A stretch of 64,000 nt of DNA. It comes from Rhizophagus clarus. Taxonomy: Eukaryota; Glomeromycota; Glomeromycetes; Glomerales; Glomeraceae. Position 1 is the first letter of the stretch; every line of letters begins with the position of its first letter. Below are positions 11,691 to 22,785 of the stretch, piece after piece. Both the position numbers and the translations under genes were made by a program. Where the stretch lies: assembly GCA_015698045.1 (NCBI GenBank), contig BLAL01000334.1, forward strand, positions 620,001-684,000, read 5' to 3'. The notes beneath the pieces are model-generated. The model was not told where the DNA came from. It ran no database searches and saw only the letters and a list, made by a program, of their open reading frames with translations.

Positions 11691-13463
11691 TCCAGTATAA
11701 TATAATGATTATTTGTTATATGATTATATGGTAAAGGTTGCAGAAGATTATAGAATCATTAAAAATACTGAAGATTTTTGTTGTATGTGTAAGCAATAAC
11801 TTTGAAACTTTCACACAAATAAAGCAAAAACATACAGGTTTTGAAATGGAAAAAAGATTACTATGTCAAATAGTAAGTTTAAAAAGAGCTTTTAGAATGT
11901 ATTGAAAAAGTGGTTTTTAGTGATACAGATCTCGTGATTGTTGATCGCACCTTTTTAAAAACTGGAATGAATATTTACATCATAAGCTTTAGAAGCAATT
12001 TGTGTAATTGATGATATATTGTGATATTATTTCTAGAGTTCTAATAATGAAGATCTTTTAATACATATTCTGAATAATAAAGTATCCTCTCTATCCAATT
12101 TAATATTGATATGTAGATCTAATGATAACAATAGATAAAAGATAGTTGAGTTATAACATACAATTGTCATATATTAGTTATGATAACATTGAATATCTGT
12201 AAATATTCCATTTGTTTTTTCATAAATAAATGAGCTTGACATAATCTAATAATGGTAGTTCATAAGGTGGCATTATTCGCATTAAGAACAGTAAAGAAAT
12301 TGTTAATTTCTGTGATGGTAATTTGCTGTGTAAACCAAATAAGCCTTTGTAATACAAAACAGTAGTCAAAAATAAATGTTGAACTCTTAAAATATGTTTG
12401 ACTATTGCTAATACTAGTTGCTCAATGGTATTCTATTCTTATTTTATGTATTCTATAGTTTGGCTTAAATATATTAATTTAAGTAAATTCTATAATGTTA
12501 TAGTTTGCTGATAATTTCTTACTAAAACTCTTTTCCAATCCATACAATTCACAAAATTCACAATTCATTGAAAAATTATTTTTTCATTTTTTACAAAAAT
12601 TGTATTTAGTAGACTGAATATATATATTTTTATTTTATTATAATAATATGTCTTTACCAACATCTAATAATACTACCAACTTTATTAAACAAGCTTTTTG
12701 GAAAGAATTTTACAAACAAAGTCTTTGAAGGCATATTTTTATCTAGCCACTAGACCTCTCTCACTCATCGCTGTTTGTCAAGGATGTGGGTAAAGATGAG
12801 TATCAGAAACAAATAGCTCAACTATATAGACTTGACCCTTAAGGAAAGAATATTTAGACATTTTGGCTGTCCACAAAGGATATAGTAAGAACCATTATAT
12901 AATATAATTGAATAGTAGTACAATCATATAATAAAACTGAATACAGTCATAACTTAATATAATGAAATTAGTGTTCAGACTAATTGTACCTTTATTATAA
13001 AAAATTTGTTAATGTTATAACAAAGGGTAATTTTAACGCTCATCAGTGATAAAAATCACCAGTCACATGACAATAATTTTTTTTTGGAATATTCACTGGC
13101 AGTAAAAATCACCAAACAAAAAAAAATCTGATATAATAATATTTTCACAATATTATTGTATGAGTAATTCACAATTTTATGCAATAATTAACAAATTATA
13201 ACTTATATATTATTTGTATAATAGAATTCTTTTATTATAAAAAAAAATTATGCTTGAATTACATAAAAAAATCACAAAAAAAATTCTTTTCCATCCATCC
13301 TTTTTTACTTTGCACCACCTATGAATAAGAAACAGTTTATATAATTTTTTCTCATTACATATCAATTATTTATAGCATTATAAACCTAATATAACTTTCA
13401 GTTATAAAATTCTAGTAAGAATATGAAATTTCTTTTATTCAGTAATTGAACGATCATAAAAAA
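11691..13463. other. Non-coding stretch, no gene recognised
   Basis: Strongly AT-rich. Around 12700-12870 a plus-strand reading has protein-like composition (KDVGKDEYQKQIAQLYRLDP) but I cannot name it; it may be a decayed gene scrap. AAAAATCACCA occurs twice near 13040 and 13100. Confidence 0.35.
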
Positions 13464-13465
13464 TA

Positions 13466-15334
13466 CCGTATTTTTCCAATATTAAGCACCCACCAAAATT
13501 AAGCACCCCCCCTTACTTTGCACGATATCAAGCATAAACTGAAAATAAGCACCTCTCCGACCACTTATTAATTTTATTATATTATCAAAAAAACAAAATT
13601 ACATTATATATATTTACAAATAAAAGAATTTAACTATCATTCAAATCAATAATTTCCATTTCTTCCTCCACATCATTGTCCATTTCATTTTGAATTTCAT
13701 CAAGGACTTCGTCAATTTCTCTGTAAATTTCATCATCTTCCGTTCCATCTAAGGCATTTGATATACCACACTTCTTAAAGGCACGAATGATAATTTCTTC
13801 AGAAACATTATTCCAAGAACGTTTGACCCACCCACATACCTCATTTATTTTTGCACGTCGAAGATTTCCAGCAGGAGTATACCCAGCACCACCATTATTC
13901 ATCCAATGGTACCACTCTCTACGAAGATTATCTTTAAAAGGTTTATTAATGGCAACATCGAGTGGTTGACAAATACTTGTTAAGCCACCTGGGATTACTG
14001 CAAGTTCAACATGATTTTCCTTAAATTTTTGTTTAACAGATTCCTCTAGATGCCCTCTAAAGGAATCGTATACCATCATAGCCGGAAGTCTGGATTGGCC
14101 ACTTGACATTCTTATCTGATTTAAGTAACTAACGTAATGTTTCATCAAGTCAGCATTCATCCATCCGCTTTCTTGAAACCATACGATCACACCAGGAGGG
14201 GCCTTTTCACCACGCGGCATTTGCTTTCCTTTAAAAATGCAAATTGGCGGCAATTTTGTTCCATCTGTAAATAAAAAAGATTTAAGTAAAATTACATTTT
14301 ATAACAATCAAATAAATAATGGAGATTTTTACCTGCTGCGCATGTTAAGACAACAGTAAACCGATTATTTTCGTTACCTGTCCCACGAATATGAACTGTT
14401 TTCTCACCCTTTTGATTAATGGTGAAATTTCCAGCCATGTCAAACCAGACTGGTGTTTCATCCATATTAAAGATATTACACATCTCAATAGAATTTTTTA
14501 TCCTAAGACGAATAACAAATCGATAAAAACTTTCCAATGATTCTTCCAATTGTTCTGGAAGTTTCTGGGATATTCTTGTACGTCTACGCAAAGCCAAATT
14601 GTGCCGTTTCATAAATGCAGTTAACCATCGAAATGTTGCCATAAAATTATTTGCTAATTCTCCATATAGTGCTACCATATCCGGTTCTCTCAAAATTTCA
14701 AACATTTGAAGTCTTACAGTCACAAAAGTTACAGCTAGCGCCTTTTTCCTTTGCACAATTACCCAATTGTATAATTTCGCCTCAGCTTCAGGAAAATAAG
14801 CTTTTCGGCCAGAACCCACCCGCATAGTATTATTTTTTATTTCACTTGTCCAACTTTCACTTGCCTTAACCCAGCGTCCAACCATAGATTTGTCAAGGTC
14901 AAAATGTCTAGCTGCTTCATTTCTTCCACGTTGACGAGCATAGGTAACAACTTCCTTTTTCTGTTCAATAGAATACGAAGCACGTTGGCGTTTAATAACT
15001 TTTGGCATAGTGTGTGAAACTCAAATTTTCGGAAGATATGAAGGTCGCGCGAAAGTTGTAAAGGTCGTGAAGTTGTCAAGTCGCGAAGTTGTAAAAGTCG
15101 CGTAATTGCTAAAAAACCCCTTATTATATCATTACGCAGAATTGCATCATTGTGAAACATTTTACAGATTTTTTCGCCAGAACTTTTTTTTTGCAAAATT
15201 TTTTAACGAATTGTAAATTGATTTTAAAGACGTTTAAAAGACATTTTTCTAAAACTGCCAAAATTAAGCATCCCCCCAAACTTTTCGCACAAAATCCCTG
15301 CAAAAATGGGGTGCTTAATATTGGAAAAATACGG
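13466..15334 (-). mobile_element. Complete pogo/Tigger-type DNA transposon
   Basis: An 1869-bp element is bounded by TA on both sides (13464-13465 and 15335-15336). It has a perfect 26-bp terminal inverted repeat starting CCGTATTTTTCCAATATTAA (13466-13491 and 15309-15334). TA duplication plus a DDE_1 transposase defines the pogo/Tigger branch of Tc1/mariner-like elements. Just inside each end the same 20-bp word, CCAAAATTAAGCAYCCCCCC, occurs in direct orientation (13493-13512 and 15258-15277). The AAGCACC core is repeated again near 13543. Ends, target site and transposase frame are all preserved, so the insertion looks young and perhaps still mobile. Confidence 0.92.
13630..15008 (-). CDS. 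Pogo-like DDE transposase, two exons, open
   Basis: It cuts and pastes the surrounding transposon by binding the terminal repeats. Exon 1 is 15008-14333 and exon 2 is 14264-13630. The 68-bp intron (14265-14332) has GTAAAA at its donor and TTTACAG at its acceptor. Splicing keeps frame across VLTCAA and DGTKLPPICIF, giving 436 codons, the usual size. Residues 13-50 form a Psq/HTH DNA-binding segment and about 68-140 a second CENP-B/Tc5-type HTH. The catalytic DDE_1 domain has D183 in NMDETPV, D292 in VYDSFRGH and D328 in ICQPLDVAINKPF, i.e. a D-D-35-D triad. The tail is acidic. The start ATG at 15008 fits the N-terminus MPKVIKRQR. No stop or frame change is seen, unlike nearly every other transposase in the window. 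Confidence 0.92.
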
Positions 15335-15420
15335 TAATATACCTAATATTATCTAGCATTTTCTTGATGGACAACTTTTTTGGTAATGGCTGAATTTACC
15401 ACATAATAAGATACAAAAAC

Positions 15421-15870
15421 TAAAATGTAAAATTTTTCATTTTTTTTTTACTTAATGAATATTACTAATAAGTGTTCATTCATTTTCTTTTTTAAATTGT
15501 CTTATTTTGGTATAAGAATTTGACAGAATGAGCAAGTAAAAAAAAGATTTTTCAATTTTTTTTTATTTTAATTAATATTACTAACTGTTTATTTTATCTT
15601 TTTTTTTTGAGTTATTTTCTCAAGTTTCTCTAGATATAAAAAGTTGAAAGTAAAAATTTTTTTTTGGTTTTTTACTTTAATAAACATTAATTATAACCAT
15701 TCATTTTACAGTATTTTTATCTTAAACTATTTTCAGATCTTTTTAGAGTAGAAAGCTAGCAAGTAGAAAAAGATAAATTTTTTTTTATTTTACTAAACAT
15801 TTATATTAACTCTTTATTTTCTTTTTTTTTTTTTAAATATATATGTTTTTCAGTAAAAAATCAATTTTTT
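15421..15870. repeat. Degenerate ~115-bp tandem repeat, about four units
   Basis: A unit with a long T run, TTTACTTAATGAATATTACT and a TTCATTTTCTTTTTT-like tail recurs at about 15442, 15562, 15666 and 15783. Each unit also carries a GAAAGTAAAAA or AGCAAGTAAAAA word. No gene is seen. Confidence 0.6.
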
Positions 15871-16863
15871 TTATTTTAGAAAAATTTAGATTTATGGATC
15901 TATCACCTTTTCTAACATAAATATATTGACGTGATCATAGTCCTTCCCTAGATCTTGAGAGAGGAACTATAGTTCTTTGTTATTTTTTTTGCGTCTTGTA
16001 TGACTTCATTAATTATGCGTATAGGCTCAAAGGTGGAGTTGCCAGGTAAAGCAGCAAATTGGTTCATTATTATTTTTCAATATTTGACTGAAACATCTGT
16101 TCAATAAACTGATAAAAGCTTTCTAAGAAGTTTTGAGAAGCGTAATTAGTCTAGTATTTGTTAAATTAGCGAAGAAGGGTTCAATTTTAGAATGGGGTAG
16201 ATTGTAGTTTTCTTCCATTCGTCTAGTATGTCATTTAAATCCATGCATATGCATATAAATGTGTGGAGGAGAGTTTGATTATCTTTGTTTAAATTTTTTA
16301 ATATTTCATATGATATGCCAGAAGGACTAGCAGCTTTATTATTGGGAGAGATTTAACATTATTTATCCATTCGTCTAGAGATAAATTCTTCTTACAGTTA
16401 ATAGCTCCAGCTATCATTTGGAAATGAAAGTTAGTCTGCTCTTTTACTTCAAAATCTTCAATATAGAAAGTATCTTCATTATTGTTATTTTTATATACTT
16501 TATCAATTTAAAACAGATTTAATCATTTTCTTTTTGTTTGTTTTGTAATTTTGATTCCTTTCTTTTATGAATGCATCCATTATATTCTTTTGATATTTGT
16601 AAGTTGTGTTAATATACATAAATTCTAACATAATAACAGTGTTATATAGTAAATCTTTATATTTGTAGGTTTTATCATGTAAAAACTGACTTGAAAGTGA
16701 GATATCATTTCTCTTTATAATTGAAAGAAATTCTGTAAGATTGTTTGATCTATTACCATCTGTCCTTATGTATGGGGAGGTAATGTGAGATATTATTTTC
16801 TTTTTGTTTTCTATGAATCTCTCATTAAAATCTAATTTTTCCTTACAAATTTTATTTACATAT

Positions 16864-17774
16864 CCGCCGATTTGCAGAATTGAGGATTAATCATCCTTAG
16901 TTAATAATAAAAAAATTTTGAAACCATTATGGAAATGATCAGATGGACAATACTATCACGTGCATAAAATATTTGTAATAAGCGTACGTGAAATTTTCAA
17001 AAAAACTCATGTATTTTGGCATCTTATCATTTAAACAGAACACTATTATGCTTAATTGAAAGCTCTATTTGAGTAAAATCTATTAATAATATTTTCGTAA
17101 AAATAAATTTTATATTAGTTAAGTTATTAATTTTTGTAATATATTATTTATTATTTCAAAAAAAATTAATTTTTCTGTAACTTATGATTCAAATATAGTA
17201 AAATTATACCAAAATAAAGCTTCAAATAAGATAATTCTAATGATATTAAACAAACACTATTATTAACAAGGAGTTAAAAAGAATCACATAGGTATCTCAC
17301 TATCAGATTCTTGAATAAGATTTGCCTAAGTTTAAAATAAATGATAAAACTTTTTATTACTTAAAATTCTTTAAAATATGATATAAAATAAACAAATAAA
17401 TAAACAAATAAATCATACCAAGTTTTGCTTTAGGTTCTAAACTTTTACACTTTTTTACAACTTTACTACACGTTAAAAACCTTTAGAAATAAATAAAAAT
17501 AGTTACTTAATATATTTAATATACAAATAACGTGAAATACTTTTCTATATCATAAACCCATCTAAACGTTAAAAACCCATCTTCTTTCGCGTTGTTTATT
17601 TGTGTTTATGAATAGTATATTCTTTATTTCAAAAGTAAAAGTTCCATTTTTTTTATCAATCCGCAAAAGATGATCATGTAACGCAATTAAAATTAGAGGT
17701 TGTGAAACAAATATCACGTTTTTCAAAATTAAATTATTAAATCCTTAATTTAGGCCGATTTCGCGGATCGGCGC
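16864..17774. mobile_element. Candidate 0.9-kb inverted-repeat element in LINE copy 1
   Basis: Relative to the other LINE copy (27231-27290) this is extra sequence. Its ends are inverted: CCGCCGATTTGC at the left and, read from the other strand, GCGCCGATCCGC at the right, followed on both sides by GGATTAAT or GGATTTAAT. Flanks are ATAT on both sides. It has no coding capacity. Class is unknown; the ends are only partly matched. Confidence 0.5.
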
Positions 17775-17961
17775 ATATGAATATTCCTTTTAACATGTTC
17801 AAATCTTTTTTTAGATCAGAGTCATATAATGGATGACATTTGTGAGCGGTCTTTTTCTTTTTTTGTTTGATGTTGATTCTGGTGCTGTTCATTATGGCTT
17901 TTCAAAATAAATTCCATAATTGATTCAATTGTTTTTGTGTAGTAATACCAAGTATCTTGTT

Positions 17962-18086
17962 TGGTAGATGATTAGACCGGTTTTAGAACTGGAAGTACTC
18001 ATAGCAAGTTAGAAGTGATTATAGTTGTAATCCTATCTTACTTAATAAATGATGGTACGGCTTCAACACCAAAAAAAAAAAAAAAA
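17962..18086 (+). mobile_element. Short poly(A) retroposon in LINE copy 1
   Basis: About 108 bp plus an A run is flanked by AATACCAAGTATCTTGTT (17944-17961) and AATACCAAGTATTTTGTT (18087-18104), one mismatch in 18. AATAAA lies about 20 bp before the A run. The other LINE copy lacks it (27421-27440). It is either a very short 5'-truncated mRNA/LINE tail or a SINE; no tRNA-like promoter boxes were recognised. Confidence 0.75.
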
Positions 18087-18759
18087 AATACCAAGTATTT
18101 TGTTGATTGTGAGTTTTGAATTTGGGTCATCCATATATTCTTCTATGTGTTTGTTGAATTTATCCCAATTCCAGTCTTCTTCAGTTTTTTGCATTGCATC
18201 ATAACAATATATAGTTTTTGAAGGAGGTTGGCATTTTTGTTTTAATGATCGGTTGGATGTCTTGTGGTTTACTATTCATAGGTCTATATTGCACTATACA
18301 TAATCAATTTTATTATGAGCGTGATTAGTATTGTTGGGGATGTGTGTGTATATATCATTACAAAAAATTGATGAAGTTTCTTTAAGGAAGTGTTTTTTGA
18401 AATAATCAAATATATCAATATATCATAATGCCAGTGGGTTTTGTCAATAAATTCATATTCATTCCATTTAATGTTAAAATCTCCCATTATAATAATGTTT
18501 TTAACAAAAGAATCTAAACATTGATTAGTCCAATGTTTGATTCATTTGTATAATTGTTTAATTTGAGGTTTTTCTTTATCTTGAACATTAATATATGCTT
18601 GAATAATACTTATCTTTTTTTTTGGTATAGAAGTTGATAAATCCTATACATCCTTCAAAATGTTGAAATTGTTGTACATAGACTGCATATTCTTTTTTAA
18701 CTAAGAATCTGAATTAAAATAAATATTATTTTTTTATTTTTTATTTTTATTGACAAGTT

Positions 18760-19603
18760 AAAACAAAATACAAAGAGATTACATTAAATACCTTATAAGG
18801 AATAAGTCTGTAGTAAAGTTTTGACTATAGAACTATAATCAACTATCCGACCAACTAAGTTAAACTATGATACTAGCTCTTGATAAATCAAGTAGACCCT
18901 GCTGGATTACCAATCCCAGTTTTCAATTAAGGGAGAAAATTGTAACAATCTATCCCACGGCCCCCCAAAAATTAAAAGTATAATAATTAATGCCTAGTTA
19001 AAAAATCTAGAAATGTTAGTATTCAGTTAGAGAAAGGTAATACAAAGCATTATGGTAAAATAACAATAAAATCATTATTATATAAATAATTAAAATTATA
19101 ACTTTAACAATTGATAATATCATATAGTTGGTAAGTTATCAGCTATTTATTTTTACTTTATTTGTATACTATTCAGATAACTAAATTTTTTGTTTAAATA
19201 ATTATTTAATAATTAATCATATCATAGATGGTAAGTTACAATATTTAATAAATCTATATAAGCTACGTTAAATCTAATCAATAAGTTTATATATTCTATA
19301 TACAGTAATCTAAATTAAAAGAAGAAGGATCAAAAGAAAAATTATTATTATTATCATAAGAAGTATAAGGATCTGTATATCTTGTATTATATGAAACAGA
19401 ACGTTTCACATAGTTTGATATTCCACATAATTAATTGTTCAACTAAAGCTATTGCTTCACATCTTGATTTCCAAAGATCTAAGGAATCTTTATATAGTTT
19501 GTCAAATGCTTTAATTAACAATTTACGATATTAAGTTAGAGCAATATATTTTTGCACTCTATTAATGTTGTAGGAATATATCCTTTGATAATATCCAAGA
19601 AGG
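18760..19603 (-). other. 3' end of LINE copy 2, up to the hAT insertion
   Basis: 18760-19300 looks like a 3' untranslated part, with no ORF. 19320-19603 has coding-like composition on the minus strand (DIIKGYIPTTLIEC) and continues the C-terminal end of ORF2 across the hAT element. Confidence 0.45.
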
Positions 19604-21717
19604 TAGTGGCTAAGATCTGGATATCTGTCTATCTGCATTTATCCAATCTGTAACTAAAAGGTTGGATACAGATAAGTTATTATAGATTTCTGGCTATCCT
19701 AAATTTATCTGTGTTATTTGTAAATACAGATAAATCTGTTATCTGTTATATATAATGAATATTTTATACCAAATAACCATTTAAAAAAAATAATAAATTT
19801 TATAAAAATTCTGAACTGCCGAAACTGCATATAGCCTTGGCATTCTGTACTGATCAGATCAGATAACCTTTTTTTTAAAGCAGCCAAGTTTTAAAAAAAT
19901 GGTTTTTAAACTATTACTATAATATTTTATTTATTTTATTTTAAAAAAAAATTTTTTTTCATCAAAACAGTTTTTTAAACTGTTAAATTTTATTTCTTTA
20001 TTTTTTTTATTTTCCTTCGTTAGATACAGCTCCTGAAATTTGTGGAATAGTAAGTTGTGTTATGAATATAACAGTAATAGTTCTTTTAATATAAGAACGT
20101 AAACTAATGTTCTTTTCTTTTTTTTTGTTGAAATGGGTTTTTTTGCAATTGATACATGGTCCTTTGAAGTAATATGAGGGGGGAGAATATTAAAGATTCT
20201 TTTTAACATAGGAATATTAACTAACATTCTTTTCTTATTGTAGGCATGGACTAGCTTTTTATTTTTAAAGAAAGTTCACCATCTTGAGAATTTTCTTGGC
20301 TTGGCTTAGCTCAGCTCACTTTGGCTTGAGCTAGATTTTTTTTTTCAAGCTGAGCTGGCTTATGTGGAATACTAGCTTGTAATTTCTTTTTCATAGAATC
20401 AGTTTGTTTCAATTTTGATATTTTGATATTTTATTTAAGAAGCAACTATTATTTATTTTTTTTTTACTTTTAGGTTTGACAAACCTGGACTTGAAAATAT
20501 ATAGTATGCATGAGAATTTTACTTAATTGCTTTTTAGAATAAGTATATTAATATGTACTGTATATCAATAATAAAGAAAACCTAATTTTGGTTTTTGTTT
20601 TAGTGTAAAGGGTTTTATTACAATAAATAAAATGTTAATAAAATATTGATAAAATATTTTAGAATCTTGCTAATTTGCTCCGCGGGTGAAATCACCTAGG
20701 TGATTTCACCTATAAATAATTTATCAAAATCAGGTGATTTCACATGTATAAAAAATTTTTAATAAATTTAATAGTACGCAAATCTTTATTAATTAATTTT
20801 AAAATTTAATTGGCTAAAATTTATTGTAAATTTCAATATTGTGTACGTAAAAATTTAATGATCGTAAGATTATTGTCCGGTCAATGTATTGCTAATTTGG
20901 CAATAATTTTCTGTACAAAAAAAATAACAAAATTTATTATATTAAACTATGACTTTATTTCTTTAAAATCCTGTTTATCAAAGTTAATATTTTTTACAAT
21001 TATTTATCTTTAACATAACTAGTAATGATAATAATGATACAAAAAAGAGAAGCCTAACAATTATGATCATAAGAGAGAGAAATAATGGAAATAATATTAG
21101 AAACAAGTAATTGGAGATAACGAAAATGATAGGAGACAAAAGATATAGTAAAAAAAAGAAAGATAATGAAAAGAAGAGGGAAAGAATGCGAAATAAAAGG
21201 AACAGGATCAAAAACAAAAGGAATAGGGACAAAATGAAAGGGAATAGAAATAAAAATAAAAATAAAAAGATAATGGGAAGGGCAAAAAAAAGAAAAGATG
21301 ACAAGAAGGGGACAAAAAAATGAAAGGATGGCAAAAGGGAGATGAACAAAATGAAAGGATGATGATAAACGAAGAGATGATAAGAAAGGAATGAAAAAAT
21401 GAAATGATGATGAGAAGGAGAAATGAAAAGATGACAAAATAAACGATGATAAAAACAAAACAATGATAAGAACGAAATGATGAGAATGAAATGATAATTG
21501 ATGTGAGGATGAAATGATAATTGATGATGAAGACGAAACGATAATTGGTGATAAGGACGAAATGATAATTGATGATGAAGATGAAACGATGATTGATAAG
21601 GATGAAACAACGATGAGGACAAAATGGTAATGAGGATGAAACGATCATGAGAATGAAAAAAAAGGAGCGATAATGAAAAAGAAGAAAGTGAATAAAAACA
21701 AGAAAAATAGTTAGTAA

Positions 21718-22178
21718 AAATGAAATATGAAAATGAAATTGAAAAAAAGATAAGAAAAAACACCATACCTTGTTCGAAAAACTAAGACCCTAAAAAAAAA
21801 CAAAAGGAGGTGAAATGATAAGGATGAAATGAAATCAATGATGAGGATGAAATGATAATTAATGATGAAGACGAAATGATAATTGGTGATGAGGATGGAT
21901 GAAACAATAATCGATGATAAGGATGGACAAAATGGACAAAATGGTGATGAGGATGAAACGATCATAAGAATGAAAGGAAAAAGGAGCGATAATGAAAAAG
22001 AAGAAAGTGAATGAAAACAAAAAGAAAAGGGGAATAATTTAATGAAAGATAAACCATAAAAAGAAGAAAAAATAGTTAGTAAAAATGAAATATGAAAACG
22101 AAATTGAAAAAAAAGATAAGAAAAAAATGCCATACCTTGTTCGAAAAACTAAGACCCTAAAAAAAAACAAAAGGAGGA
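21718..22178. repeat. Tandem duplication of about 367 bp in element C
   Basis: The block around 21718-21808 recurs almost exactly at 22083-22178, including CATACCTTGTTCGAAAAACT and CTAAGACCCTAAAAAAAAAC. The material between is purine-rich and partly repeated as well. Confidence 0.75.
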
Positions 22179-22426
22179 AAAAAAAAAGAAATAATATACC
22201 ATCATTTAATGTAAACCTGGAAGAGATCAAAGACCTAAAAAGAAAGGAAAAATAATAAATGGAAAGGAAAATGAAAACAAAAAGAACAACAAAAAACAAC
22301 ATACCTTTGACACAAAATTAAAAGAGCTTAAAAGGCCTAAAAAGAAAAGAAAAAGAAATTAGAAATAACTAGAAAGAAAAGTGAAAACAAAAGAAGGAAA
22401 AAAAACATACCTCGAAACTGGAAAAC
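21769..22426 (-). other. Series of microexon-like blocks in element C
   Basis: On the minus strand five short blocks each sit between a T-rich tract ending in AG and a GTATG or GTTTAC donor-like word. They lie at 22411-22426 (16 nt), 22305-22336 (32), 22217-22234 (18), 22136-22156 (21) and 21769-21789 (21). The last two are identical copies. Whether they are spliced is unknown; see findings. Confidence 0.4.
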
Positions 22427-22785
22427 CTAGAAAAAAAAATAAACAATTTAAAAATTAAAAATTAATCAGGTGATATCACTTGCCAGGTTAAATCACCTAT
22501 ATAGAAATAAATAAATTATAAAAATCAATCAGGTGATATCACCCGAGTTATATCACCCCCGGTTAAAACTAGTTATAATCAATATTTTAATACATGTATA
22601 AATTTATTGGTGATTGAAATTAAAAAAGTAAAAGATGGAATACTGAAATTATGCTGAACTATATAAAATTTTTAAAAATATCCATCTATGAAAATTATCT
22701 GTGAATATAAATTGCTATCCAGATATCTGCATATCCAGATGCATATCTGGATAGATTATCCACAGATCTAACTTCTACAAGAAGG

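Larger units (their letters stand above)
15905..18720 (-). mobile_element. LINE family X, copy 1 (EN to RT part), decayed
   Basis: This stretch aligns by eye with 26240-28350: the same words occur in the same order (for example GATATGCCAGAAGGACYAGCAGC at 16313 and 26657, TTTTAACATGTTCAAATC at 17790 and 27270). On the minus strand 18284-18487 gives MGDFNIKWNEYEF, the GDFN block of the LINE endonuclease. The RT start region falls near 16.1-16.6 kb. It lacks the 3' half of RT and all of RNase H (left end near 15905), and its 5' part stops near 18720, where the poly(T) of copy 2 begins. Stops are frequent. Two later insertions lie inside (16864-17774 and 17962-18086). Confidence 0.8.
20662..22580. 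mobile_element. Palindrome-rich element C (Mutator-like ends), purine-rich core
   Basis: Inserted in hAT copy B: AATATTTTA stands on both sides (20653-20661 and 22581-22589), while copy A has it once. Ends are inverted repeats with about 23 of 34 matches; both reach CCGSGGGTGA after some 20 bp. Next to each end the palindrome-like word GGTGATATCACC or GGTGAAATCACC recurs (20684-20740 and 22468-22560). The core 21010-22440 is almost pure A/G on the plus strand. Long open frames on the minus strand there are a by-product of that composition. A 9-bp duplication suggests a Mutator-like class; no transposase is present. Confidence 0.7.
19604..22777. mobile_element. Non-autonomous hAT element, copy B, with a nested element
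   Basis: The 8-bp repeat CAAGAAGG flanks it exactly (19596-19603 and 22778-22785). Its ends are TAGTGGCTAAGATCTGGATA and, inverted, TAGAAGTTAGATCTGTGGATA. Its sequence follows copy A (7266-8597) closely. The exception is an extra 1.9 kb at 20662-22580, which has its own ends and target duplication. No transposase is encoded. Confidence 0.85.

Noticed and set aside
14837-15196. Second minus-strand frame overlapping the pogo transposase start
   Set aside because: It overlaps the well-supported transposase exon in another frame and has no recognisable motif.
20984-22302. Several overlapping minus-strand frames of 130-260 codons rich in F, L, S, I and H
   Set aside because: They overlap in all frames and reflect the pyrimidine-rich strand of element C; no domain or conserved start was seen.
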